A stretch of 64,000 nt of DNA, from positions 769,502 through 833,501 of the forward strand of contig NZ_LR733293.1 in the NCBI RefSeq assembly GCF_902506095.1, read 5' to 3'. This stretch comes from Arthrobacter sp. 9AX. GTDB taxonomy: Bacteria > Actinomycetota > Actinomycetes > Actinomycetales > Micrococcaceae. Below are positions 54,500 through 62,474 of the stretch, in pieces; the stretch's first letter is position 1; each line of letters opens with the position of its first letter. The translations under genes were made by a program, and so were the position numbers. Under the pieces are notes generated by a model. That model was not told the origin of the DNA. It searched no databases and saw nothing but the letters and a program-made list of their open reading frames with translations.

Positions 54500-55495
54500 C
54501 TACTGCTTGAAGGCGGCGTCGAAGGAGGTGTTCGACGGCGGGAAGTCGAACTTCTTGAGCGCGGCGAGGGCCTCGGGGGCGCCGTGGAGGCGGTCCATGC
54601 CGGCGTCTTCCCATTCGATGCTGATGGGGCCGTTGTATCCGATGGCGGTCAGGGCACGGAAGGACGCTTCCCAGGGGACGTCCCCGCGGCCGGCGGAGAC
54701 GAAGTCCCAGCCGCGCCGGGGGTCACCCCAGGCCAGGTGGGAGCCCATCACGGTGTTGCGGCCGGTTTGGCGGACCTTGGTGTCCTTGCAGTCCACGTGG
54801 TAGATCCGGTCCTTGAAGTCCCAGATGAAGGAGACGGGGTCGATGCCCTGCCACATCATGTGGGAGGGGTCCCAGTTCAGGCCGAACGCGGGGCGGTGGC
54901 CGATGGCTTCGAGGGTGCGGACGGTGGTCCAGTAGTCGTAGGCGATTTCTGAGGGGTGGACTTCGTGGGCGAAGCGGACGCCGCATTCGTCAAAGACGTC
55001 CAGAATGGGGTTCCAGCGGTCGGCGAAGTCCTGGTAGCCGGCGTCGATGACCTTTTCCGGGACGGGCGGGAACATGGCGACGTACTGCCAGATCGAGGAA
55101 CCGGTGAAGCCGACGACGGTGTCCACGCCCAGTGCCTTGGCGAGCCGGGCGGTGTGCTTCATTTCCTCCGCGGCGCGTTGGCGGACGCCTTCGGGGTCGC
55201 CGTCACCCCAGACCTTGGCGCCGACAATGGCTTCGTGGCGGAAGTCGATGGGGTCATCGCAGACGGCCTGGCCCTTGAGGTGGTTGGAGATGGCCCAGAC
55301 CTTGAGGTTGTACTTGTCCAGGACGGCGAGTTTGGACTCGACGTAGCCGGGCTCGTCCCAGCGCCAGGCGTCCAGGTGGTCGCCGGAGACGGCGATTTCC
55401 AGGCCGTCGTAGCCCCAGCCGGACGCGAGGCGCGCGACTTCCTCGAAGGGCAGGTCGGCCCATTGGCCGGTGAACAGGGTGTACGGGCGGGGCAT
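54500..55495 (-). CDS. Xylose-isomerase-like TIM-barrel (sugar phosphate isomerase/epimerase)
   Basis: This 331-residue protein of the AP-endonuclease-2/xylose-isomerase-like family carries metal-binding acidic and His residues in HEVHPSEIAYDYWTT, GLNWDPSHMMWQG, YHVDCKD and ISIEWEDAG. It is the last gene of a four-gene sugar operon. Members act as isomerases, epimerases or, in keto-sugar pathways, as beta-eliminases and hydratases. Two bases separate it from the upstream Gfo/Idh gene. Confidence 0.88.
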   Translation of the reverse strand: MPRPYTLFTGQWADLPFEEVARLASGWGYDGLEIAVSGDHLDAWRWDEPGYVESKLAVLDKYNLKVWAISNHLKGQAVCDDPIDFRHEAIVGAKVWGDGDPEGVRQRAAEEMKHTARLAKALGVDTVVGFTGSSIWQYVAMFPPVPEKVIDAGYQDFADRWNPILDVFDECGVRFAHEVHPSEIAYDYWTTVRTLEAIGHRPAFGLNWDPSHMMWQGIDPVSFIWDFKDRIYHVDCKDTKVRQTGRNTVMGSHLAWGDPRRGWDFVSAGRGDVPWEASFRALTAIGYNGPISIEWEDAGMDRLHGAPEALAALKKFDFPPSNTSFDAAFKQ

Positions 55496-55497
55496 GG

Positions 55498-56658
55498 TCA
55501 GGCTCCTTCAGTGGTGGTCAGCTGGATGAGGGCACTCTTGGCGGCCGCGGATTCCTCCACCGCAGCGAGGATGCGCTGGACTTCCAGGCCGTCCTCGAAC
55601 GACGGCGACGGCTGGGTTCCGCCGTCGATGGCCAGCAGGAGGTCGCGGACTTCGTGCGTGAAGGTGTGTTCCCAGCCGATGATGTGGCCCTGCGGCCACC
55701 ACGCGTCCAGGTACGGGTGCCCGGGTTCGGTGACCACGATCCGGCGGAAGCCCTGCTCGCGTGCGGGCGCCGTGGCGTCCAGGAACTGAAGCTCGTTGAG
55801 GTTCTCCAGGTCGAAGCGGAGGGCGCCCTTGTCGCCGTAAACCTCGATCTGCAGGGAGTTCTTCCGGCCCGTGGCTACCCGGGAGGCCTCCACTGAGGCG
55901 ATTGCTCCGGAGGCCAGGGCCAGCGTCACCCAGGCGGCGTCGTCGACCGTGACGTCTTCAAGCCCGTCGGCACCGGGCCGCCGGTCCACGAAGGTCTGCA
56001 GCCGGCCCGAGACCTCGGTAACCTGGTCGCCGAGCAGGAAGAGGACCTGGTCGATGGCGTGGGACGCGATGTCGCCCAGTGCCCCTGAACCGGCGGTCTC
56101 CTTCTTCAGCCGCCAGGTCATGGGTGCTGTTTCGTCGGCGAGCCAGTCCTGCAGGTACGCCGCGCGGACTTGCCGGATCCCGCCAAGCCTGCCCTCTGCG
56201 ATGAGCTCCTTTGCCAGGGCCAGGGCCGGGACGCGGCGGTAGTTGAAGCCCACCATCGACTGCACGCCCTTGGCCCGTGCCACCTGTGCGGCGGCGGTGA
56301 TGGCTTCAGCCTCGGCGAGGGTGTTGGCCAGCGGTTTTTCCAGCAGTACGTGCTTGCCCGCCTCGAGGGCGGCCACGGCGATTTCGGCGTGCATCCAGCC
56401 CGGCGCGCAGATATCAATGATGTGGATATCGTCGCGTTCGATGACAGTGCGCCAGTCCGTGGCTGTTTCCTGCCACCCGTACTTGGCGGCGGCTTCGGCG
56501 ACGGCGGAGGCGTCCCGGCCCACCAGGACCTTCTGCTCAAAGGCCGGCACGTCGAAGTAGCTGGCTACGTTCCGCCACGCGTTCGAGTGGGCCTTGCCCA
56601 TGAAGGCATAGCCGATCATGGCCACGCCCAGGGGGCTCTGGTTTATTTTCTTGCTCAT
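55498..56658 (-). CDS. Gfo/Idh/MocA sugar dehydrogenase (levoglucosan-dehydrogenase-like)
   Basis: This 386-residue NAD(P)-dependent oxidoreductase has a Rossmann start GVAMIGYAFMGKAHSNAW, EKPLANT (active-site Lys of the EKP motif), and the C-terminal domain with NYRRVPALALAK and YLQDW...TWRLKKETAGSGALGDIASHAIDQ, where the His/Asp pair acts in catalysis. The spacing and motifs resemble the levoglucosan dehydrogenase group. It overlaps the preceding gene's stop (ATGA) and is operon-coupled to an isomerase-like gene. Confidence 0.9.
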   Translation of the reverse strand: MSKKINQSPLGVAMIGYAFMGKAHSNAWRNVASYFDVPAFEQKVLVGRDASAVAEAAAKYGWQETATDWRTVIERDDIHIIDICAPGWMHAEIAVAALEAGKHVLLEKPLANTLAEAEAITAAAQVARAKGVQSMVGFNYRRVPALALAKELIAEGRLGGIRQVRAAYLQDWLADETAPMTWRLKKETAGSGALGDIASHAIDQVLFLLGDQVTEVSGRLQTFVDRRPGADGLEDVTVDDAAWVTLALASGAIASVEASRVATGRKNSLQIEVYGDKGALRFDLENLNELQFLDATAPAREQGFRRIVVTEPGHPYLDAWWPQGHIIGWEHTFTHEVRDLLLAIDGGTQPSPSFEDGLEVQRILAAVEESAAAKSALIQLTTTEGA

Positions 56659-57809
56659 GCGCCTTCTCCCAGCGTCAGTGTTTCGGGGGACCAGTCTTCG
56701 GGGATGGGTTGTGATGCCGGGGCGTTGCTCGCCACATCCACGAAGGTGCCGGACTGCACGGATTCGTTGATGGACACCATCGCGTCCAGGACGTGGTAGG
56801 CGAGGTCGCCGGTGGCGCGGTGGGGGACCCCGGCGCGGATGGAACGGGCCATGTCCAGGACTCCCATGCCGCGGCCATTGGCGGGTCCGGTGGAGGGGAT
56901 GGTGGTCCAGTCCTCATCGCCCGCCCGCCAGAGTCTGACGTCGCCGTCGAAGTAGTTGGGGTCCGGCAGCGAGATGGTGGCCTCCGTGCCGGTGATCTCC
57001 ACGAAACCCATCCGCTGGCGGGGGGACTCGAATGAGAAGACGCTGTGGGAGGAGGCTCCGGACTCGAACTGGGCCATGGCGGAGACGTGGGTGGGCACTT
57101 CCACCACGAAGTCTTCACCGGCTTTGGGACCAGAGCCGATGACGCGGACGTCCCTGGACTTGGAGCCGACGGCGGCCACCTTGCGGATGGAGCCGAAGGC
57201 CTGGATCAGCGTGGTGAGGTAGTAGGGGCCCATGTCGAACAGCGGACCGGCGCCGTGCTGGAACAGGAACGCCGGGTTGGGGTGCCAGGATTCCGGGCCG
57301 GACGTCTGGAACGTGGTCATCGCTGTCAGCGGGGTGCCGATATCGCCGCGCCGGATGATCCGCAGCGCTGTCTGCAGGCCGGCGCCGAGGAACGTGTCCG
57401 GGGCGCAACCGAGCCGGAGTCCTGCCGCGTCGGCGGTTTTGAGCAGGCCCAGGCCGGATTCGCGGTCCAGCGAGAAGGGCTTTTCGGTCCAGACGTGCTT
57501 GCCGGCGTTGACGGCGGCGGTGGCCACTTCCACGTGGGCAGCAGGGATGGTCAGGTTGACGATGATCTCGACGTCGGGATGGCTCAGGGCCTTGTCTACC
57601 CCGCCCCATTCGGGGATGCCGTACTCCTTGGCCCGTGCCCCGGCGGCTTCCTCAAAGAGGTCCGCGATGACATGCACCTTCAGGTCCGGGAACACGGTGA
57701 GGTTGTCCAGGTACTGCTTGCTGATGTTTCCGGCGCCGACGACGGCGACGCCAACCGGGCCCCTGCCCGTTGGGGTGTGACCGGAGGCCGTTGTTGCGGG
57801 GGTACTCAT
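56655..57809 (-). CDS. Gfo/Idh/MocA oxidoreductase
   Basis: This 384-residue NAD(P)-binding dehydrogenase has GVAVVGAGNISKQYLDNL, VEIIVNLTIPAAHVEVA, the EKPFSLDRESG segment with the conserved Lys, and GPLFDMGPYYLTTLIQAFG with the Asp-Tyr catalytic region. It is of a different subgroup from its neighbour. I chose ATG 57809, which overlaps the upstream stop (ATGA). In the proposed keto-sugar route it would be the reductase or the second dehydrogenase. Confidence 0.9.
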   Translation of the reverse strand: MSTPATTASGHTPTGRGPVGVAVVGAGNISKQYLDNLTVFPDLKVHVIADLFEEAAGARAKEYGIPEWGGVDKALSHPDVEIIVNLTIPAAHVEVATAAVNAGKHVWTEKPFSLDRESGLGLLKTADAAGLRLGCAPDTFLGAGLQTALRIIRRGDIGTPLTAMTTFQTSGPESWHPNPAFLFQHGAGPLFDMGPYYLTTLIQAFGSIRKVAAVGSKSRDVRVIGSGPKAGEDFVVEVPTHVSAMAQFESGASSHSVFSFESPRQRMGFVEITGTEATISLPDPNYFDGDVRLWRAGDEDWTTIPSTGPANGRGMGVLDMARSIRAGVPHRATGDLAYHVLDAMVSINESVQSGTFVDVASNAPASQPIPEDWSPETLTLGEGA

Positions 57810-58561
57810 GCCTGGGCTCCTGCAGATGAAGCGCCGGATTCCTCCAGGAAGGCCAGGCTCTGGCTGATGCCCTCGAAGATGTCGCCGTCGTAGTCGTCGA
57901 ACTCCACCACGCCCACTTCCAGCGACCTGGCTGCAGAGATGACGTCCAGCACGGCAACCTTGCCCTGCCCCGCCGGAAGCTGGGCCTTGGTGTCGGTGGT
58001 GAGGGGGCCGTCCTTGATGTGGATGAACTTCACCCGGTCCCCGAGTGTTGTCAGGATGTCCACGGGATTCTGTCCGCCGACGGCCACCCAGTACGTGTCC
58101 ACCTCCAGGACCACTTCCGGATCCAGCAGGTCTGCAAAATACTCCAGGGCAGTCCGGTCCGCCACGGTGGACTCCAGCTCCCACTGGTGGTTGTGGTAGC
58201 CCACGCGGATGCCGTACCCGGCACCCTTCTTTGCCGCCTGGTTCAGCGCGGCAGCGGTGGCCTGCACGTCTTCGGCGGACTGCCAGCGTTCGGCCGGAAT
58301 GAACGGATCGATGACGGTGGTGATGCCCAGTTCCTTGGCGGCAGCGAAGATCTGGTCCTGGTCCTGGCTCAGCAGCGGGGCGTGGCCGGAGGGTGCCGTC
58401 AGCCCGTTTTCGCGCAGCGCCTCGCCGAGTTCCTGAGCGGTGGCGACGAAGTTGTACGGCTCCACCTGGGTGAAGCCGATCTCTGCGACCCTCTTGATGG
58501 TGCCGGGCAGGTCCTGCGCGACGGCGTCGCGCAGGGTGTAGAGCTGGAGCGAGTAGGACAT
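57806..58561 (-). CDS. Xylose-isomerase-like TIM-barrel (sugar phosphate isomerase/epimerase)
   Basis: This 251-residue AP-endonuclease-2 family protein starts SYSLQLYTLRDAVAQDLPGT and has VGYHNHQWEL, LEVDTYWVAVGG and FIHIKDG, which hold the metal-binding Glu/His/Asp residues. It is the first gene of the sugar operon. CAGGAG precedes ATG 58561. It is divergent from the ROK regulator and likely controlled by it. Confidence 0.88.
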   Translation of the reverse strand: MSYSLQLYTLRDAVAQDLPGTIKRVAEIGFTQVEPYNFVATAQELGEALRENGLTAPSGHAPLLSQDQDQIFAAAKELGITTVIDPFIPAERWQSAEDVQATAAALNQAAKKGAGYGIRVGYHNHQWELESTVADRTALEYFADLLDPEVVLEVDTYWVAVGGQNPVDILTTLGDRVKFIHIKDGPLTTDTKAQLPAGQGKVAVLDVISAARSLEVGVVEFDDYDGDIFEGISQSLAFLEESGASSAGAQA

Positions 58562-58663
58562 GCTGTCTCCTGGTTTCTGGACGTTCCCGGACACGGCCTT
58601 GTGTCCGGATTCGGACGGGAGTGGGCCCGGCTACAACTCTTCGGCTACAGCAACGCTAGGATG

Positions 58664-58689
58664 ACTTTTGCTGCCCGTCAAGCAAAAGT
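58664..58689. promoter_or_regulatory. Inverted-repeat operator between ROK gene and sugar operon
   Basis: ACTTTTGCT and AGCAAAAGT are perfect inverted repeats of nine bases with an eight-base spacer. The site lies between the divergent start codons (58561 and 58759), the expected position for a ROK repressor. TAGCGT (58693-58698) may be the -10 box of the ROK gene. Confidence 0.65.
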
Positions 58690-58758
58690 TGGTAGCGTGA
58701 CATGCAGAAGTGGCCGTGCTATCTATGTCCTATGACCAACATTGCCGGGAGGAGCGCC

Positions 58759-59973
58759 ATGCCTGAGCCTGCCCCCGCGCAAGGCGGCGCCGGCGTGCTG
58801 TTCCAGCTTCTGCGTGACGGCAGGGCCCGTACCCGCGCTGAACTGGCCCTCACCACCGGGCTGGCACGGTCGACGGTGGCGTCACGGATCGATGCCCTCC
58901 TCGCCTGCGGGCTGGTGGGCCCTGCGGGGGAGGCCACCTCGAGCGGCGGAAGGCCGCCGTCGCGCTTTGCCTTTAATCCCGCCGTGCGCGTTGTGCTGGC
59001 GGTGGATATTGGGGCCACGCACGTGATCGTCGCCGTCACGGACCTCAGCGGCGAGGTTCTTGCCGAGCAGCGGCTGGCGCAGGACGTGGCGGCCGGGCCG
59101 GAGGCGGTGCTGGACCGCGTGCTGGCAGAGGGACTGTCGCTCCTGAAAGCAGCCGGACGTGCTGCCGGTGATGTGGCCGGCGTCGGCATCGGCCTGCCGG
59201 GGCCCGTGGAGCACGCCACGGGACGGCCGGTCAAACCGCCCATCATGCCCGGTTGGGACGGGTTCGACGTGGTGGCTTATGTCCGGCGCTCGCTGCCGGT
59301 TCCCGTGCTGGTGGACAACGACGTGAACATCATGGCGCTGGGGGAAAGGACCGCGCACTGGCCCGAGCACAGCAATTTCCTGTTTATCAAGGTGGCTACC
59401 GGAATTGGTTCCGGGATCATCAGCAGCGGTACCCTGCAGCGCGGTGCCAACGGCACTGCCGGTGACCTTGGCCATGTGCGGGTCCCGCGCGGGGACGATG
59501 TGCTATGCCGGTGCGGCAACTACGGGTGCCTGGAGGCCATGGCATCGGGCCCCGCCCTGGCAGCCGAACTGAACCGGCAGGGCGTGGCGGCCGCCAAGGG
59601 CAGTGACGTGCTGAGGCTTGTGGCGCAGGGGAACCTGCAGGCCATCCAGGTACTCCGCCAGGCGGGACGGGACGTGGGGGACGTACTGGCCACGGTGGTC
59701 AACCTGCTCAACCCGTCCGTCATTGTGATCGGCGGGAGCCTGGGCCAGGTCGGAGAGCACCTCATGGCCGGCGTGCGGGAAGTGGTGTACCGGCGCTCGC
59801 TGCCCCTGGCCACCGCCCACCTGCGGATCTCTTTGTCCGTTGCCGGTGACAGGACTGCCATCCTTGGCGCCAGCCAGATGGTGACGCAGCATGTGCTGTC
59901 CCCTGCTGCTGTGGAGGCAACGCTGCAGGCAGCCGGTCAGGGACTTCTAGGCCGAAATCACGCGCACGGGTGA
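58759..59973 (+). CDS. ROK-family transcriptional repressor
   Basis: The 404-residue protein starts with a winged helix-turn-helix (RTRAELALTTGLARSTVASRIDALLACGLV) followed by a ROK domain: ATP-like site VLAVDIGATHVIVAV, catalytic-type DND in LVDNDVNIMALGE, the sugar-site E in GTAGDLGH, and the zinc motif CRCGNYGCLE. It probably represses the divergent sugar operon, with the sugar as inducer. I chose ATG 58759 because GGGAGGAG lies upstream; the other in-frame ATGs (58702 and 58732) are weaker. Its end overlaps the next gene by 27 bases on the opposite strand. Confidence 0.88.
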   Translation: MPEPAPAQGGAGVLFQLLRDGRARTRAELALTTGLARSTVASRIDALLACGLVGPAGEATSSGGRPPSRFAFNPAVRVVLAVDIGATHVIVAVTDLSGEVLAEQRLAQDVAAGPEAVLDRVLAEGLSLLKAAGRAAGDVAGVGIGLPGPVEHATGRPVKPPIMPGWDGFDVVAYVRRSLPVPVLVDNDVNIMALGERTAHWPEHSNFLFIKVATGIGSGIISSGTLQRGANGTAGDLGHVRVPRGDDVLCRCGNYGCLEAMASGPALAAELNRQGVAAAKGSDVLRLVAQGNLQAIQVLRQAGRDVGDVLATVVNLLNPSVIVIGGSLGQVGEHLMAGVREVVYRRSLPLATAHLRISLSVAGDRTAILGASQMVTQHVLSPAAVEATLQAAGQGLLGRNHAHG

Positions 59974-60906
59974 CCCCGCGAGCCAGGCCTTAACGTCTTC
60001 CAGCGCACCGCCGTAGAACTCCCGGTAGCTCTCCCGCGTCACATACCCCAAGTGCGGGGACAGTACGGTGTTGGGAGCAGTGAGGAGGGGGTGGCCTGCC
60101 GGGAGGGGCTCGTGGTCGAAGACGTCCAGCGCCGCCCCGGCGATCCAGCCTTCCGTGAGAGCCCGGACCAGGGCGTCCTGGTCCACCAACGGCCCCCGCG
60201 CGGTGTTCACCAGAATGCCGTTGGGACCCAGCAGCCTCAACTCCGGCTCGCCCACCAGGCCCTCTGACCGGGGAGACAGGCGCAGGTGGAGGCTGACGAC
60301 GTCCGAATTCCGGAAAAGCTCCTCCTTGGCTACCTTCCGCACCCCCGCCTCGGCGGCGGCCTCATCGGTGAGGTTCTGGCTCCACGCGAGCACGTCCATA
60401 CCAAAGGCCTGGCCGTAAGCGGCGATCCTGCGGCCGATCTTGCCCAGGCCCACCACACCGAGGGTTTTGCCCGCGAGCTCGAATCCCACCGTGTGCTGCC
60501 ATGCCCCGGCGCGCAGCGAGGAGTCCTCCGCCGGGATGTTGCGGGCGGTGGCCAGGAGCAGGGCCCAAGTGAGTTCCGGTGCGGCGGTGGGGGAGCCGGG
60601 AGTGCCGCAGACTGTGATGCCGAGGTCCGTGGCGGCGGCGACGTCGATGGAGGCGTTGGCCATCCCGGTAGTGACGAGGAGCTGGAGGGCAGGCAGTTTT
60701 TCGAGGACCTCACGGGGAAACGCCGTCCGTTCCCGCATGGCAACGACGATAGTGGCGCCGGTCAGGGCGGACTCCAGTGCCTCCGGCGAACTGAACGGCT
60801 CGCGGTACGTGGTGACCGTGACGCCGTCGGCCTCCAGCGAGGACCAGTCTGCGAATCCGTGGGCCACGTCCTGGTAGTCGTCAAGGATGGCAAGCCGGTG
60901 CTGCAT
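59947..60906 (-). CDS. D-2-hydroxyacid dehydrogenase family protein
   Basis: This 319-residue NAD-dependent dehydrogenase has the nucleotide-binding KTLGVVGLGKIGRRIAAYGQ (GxGxxG), the catalytic Arg in NTARGPLVD, the Glu in FDHEPLP and the His in SPHLGYVT. Substrate unknown; the group reduces 2-oxoacids. GAAGGA precedes ATG 60906. It converges on the ROK gene with a 27-base overlap at the ends. Confidence 0.88.
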   Translation of the reverse strand: MQHRLAILDDYQDVAHGFADWSSLEADGVTVTTYREPFSSPEALESALTGATIVVAMRERTAFPREVLEKLPALQLLVTTGMANASIDVAAATDLGITVCGTPGSPTAAPELTWALLLATARNIPAEDSSLRAGAWQHTVGFELAGKTLGVVGLGKIGRRIAAYGQAFGMDVLAWSQNLTDEAAAEAGVRKVAKEELFRNSDVVSLHLRLSPRSEGLVGEPELRLLGPNGILVNTARGPLVDQDALVRALTEGWIAGAALDVFDHEPLPAGHPLLTAPNTVLSPHLGYVTRESYREFYGGALEDVKAWLAGSPVRVISA

Positions 60907-61044
60907 GTCTGTGTCCTTCGTCCCGTTCCGCGGCAGTGACATTCATCGTATGGCAGGACGGCGCGGCAACCGGGGACAGCCCCGCGCAAAGCCCGTGATA
61001 GCAATGAGGGTGATGAAAAAAGTCTCAACCCCCATTCCCCGCTG

Positions 61045-62241
61045 GTGAGCGGCCGGTTCCTGGCCCGGATTCCGAACACGTGGATCCTGCTGGCGTGCAT
61101 CGGGCTGCTGGCACTGAACCTCCGAGGCCCGTTCGTGGCCGTAGCGCCGGTGGTCGATGTGATGCAGGCGGACCTCGGCTTTACGCCGGTAGTGCTGGGC
61201 CTGCTCACCAGCATTCCGGTCCTGTGCTTTGCGCTGGCGGCACCCCTCGCCTCGCTGGTGGCCCGCGGGTATGGTGCCGAATTCGCGGTGACCCTCACCA
61301 TCCTGGGGGTTCTGGCCGGGGTCATCATCCGGTCTGCCGGCGGCCCTGCGCTCGTGTTGGCCGGGACGGTGGTCATCGGCCTGGCCATCACCATTGGCAA
61401 CATCGCTGTTCCCCTCATCATCCGCCGCGACTTTCCGCCGCTGCGGCAAGGGACCGCGATGGGCGTCTACACAGCCGCGCTGAACGTCGGGTCCTTCCTG
61501 ACATCGATGGTCACGGCACCCCTTGCCGAACTCACTTCCTGGCAGCTCGCGCTCGGGTCTACTGCGCTCCTGGCGGTTGCGGCCATCGTGTGCTGGGTGC
61601 TCGCCGTCGGGCTCCGTGCGGCCTTTGTGCCCTCCGCCGCTGCGGTGCCGGACGGGCAGCGACCGGCGGCGGTGGCAGGCTCGGGCTGGACCACTGCGGG
61701 GCTCACCGCGGCGTTCGCAGGTCAGGCCTTCTCCTACTACGCCGTCACGGCATGGCTGCCCAGCTACCTGAATGACGAACTGGGGATGTCCGCTTCCGCG
61801 GCGGGGGCGGGTTCCTCGGTGTTCCAGGTGTTCGCCATTGTGGGCGGCCTGGGTGTTCCTTTCGCGGCCAGGTACTTCAGTACGACGACGGCGGCTGTCA
61901 TCTTGGGGGTGTTGTGGACATCGGTGCCCGCCGGCCTCCTGCTGGTCCCCGGGCTGTGGTGGCTATGGTCCGTTTTTGGCGGTGTGGCCCAGGGCGGCGG
62001 AATCACCCTGATCTTCATCGCCATCATCAAGCTGGCCCGGGACCAGGTGTCCGCCGGGAGGATGTCCGCGACCGTCCAGGGGCTTGGCTATTGCTTCGGC
62101 GCCGTGGCTCCTCCGCTGGTGGGCTACATACACGACGTCTCGGGTTCCTGGACGCCGGCCCTGCTGGTCATCCTGGCCTCGGTGCTCACGTTCTTCGTCG
62201 CGGCCACCCTCTCTGTGCGGCGGGTACCGAAGGGCCGCTAA
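61045..62241 (+). CDS. MFS transporter (CynX/NimT type)
   Basis: A 398-residue major-facilitator transporter with about 12 membrane segments; LRGPFVAVAPVVDVMQADLGF after the first helix and a second-half repeat beginning FAGQAFSYYAVTAWLPSYL are typical of the CynX/NimT (cyanate or 2-nitroimidazole transporter) group. The substrate is not predictable. GTG 61045 is the assigned start; no strong ribosome-binding site precedes it, so it may lie a few codons either way. It converges on the malate synthase gene. Confidence 0.85.
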   Translation: MSGRFLARIPNTWILLACIGLLALNLRGPFVAVAPVVDVMQADLGFTPVVLGLLTSIPVLCFALAAPLASLVARGYGAEFAVTLTILGVLAGVIIRSAGGPALVLAGTVVIGLAITIGNIAVPLIIRRDFPPLRQGTAMGVYTAALNVGSFLTSMVTAPLAELTSWQLALGSTALLAVAAIVCWVLAVGLRAAFVPSAAAVPDGQRPAAVAGSGWTTAGLTAAFAGQAFSYYAVTAWLPSYLNDELGMSASAAGAGSSVFQVFAIVGGLGVPFAARYFSTTTAAVILGVLWTSVPAGLLLVPGLWWLWSVFGGVAQGGGITLIFIAIIKLARDQVSAGRMSATVQGLGYCFGAVAPPLVGYIHDVSGSWTPALLVILASVLTFFVAATLSVRRVPKGR

Positions 62242-62303
62242 GGCGACGGCCGCCGTCGGGCTTTTCCCTGCGGTGCACAGACGCTGTCTCAGATCCTGCA
62301 ACA

Positions 62304-62358
62304 AATACACCGACGCTCTCTCACTTTCTTCAGGAAAGTGAGAGAGCGTCGGTGTATT
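62304..62358. terminator. 25-bp perfect hairpin between MFS and malate synthase genes
   Basis: Arms 62304-62328 and 62334-62358 are perfectly complementary over 25 bases with a five-base loop. It lies between two convergent genes. The arm motif AAGTGAGAGAGCGT appears once more as a direct copy at 62368-62381. Confidence 0.75.
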
Positions 62359-62474
62359 AGGCACATCAAGTGAGAGAGCGTTCGAGGGTGGTGCTCCGTC
62401 GCCGGGCCGGCCCTCCGGATTTCGGAGGCGCCTGTTGCGAAGAGCATGCCGGCCCGGCAGACGGAAGTTCTTGC

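Noticed and set aside
57810..58184. Extended N-terminus for the second Gfo/Idh gene
   Set aside because: The extra part is an out-of-frame reading of the isomerase gene upstream; ATGA coupling fixes the start at 57809.
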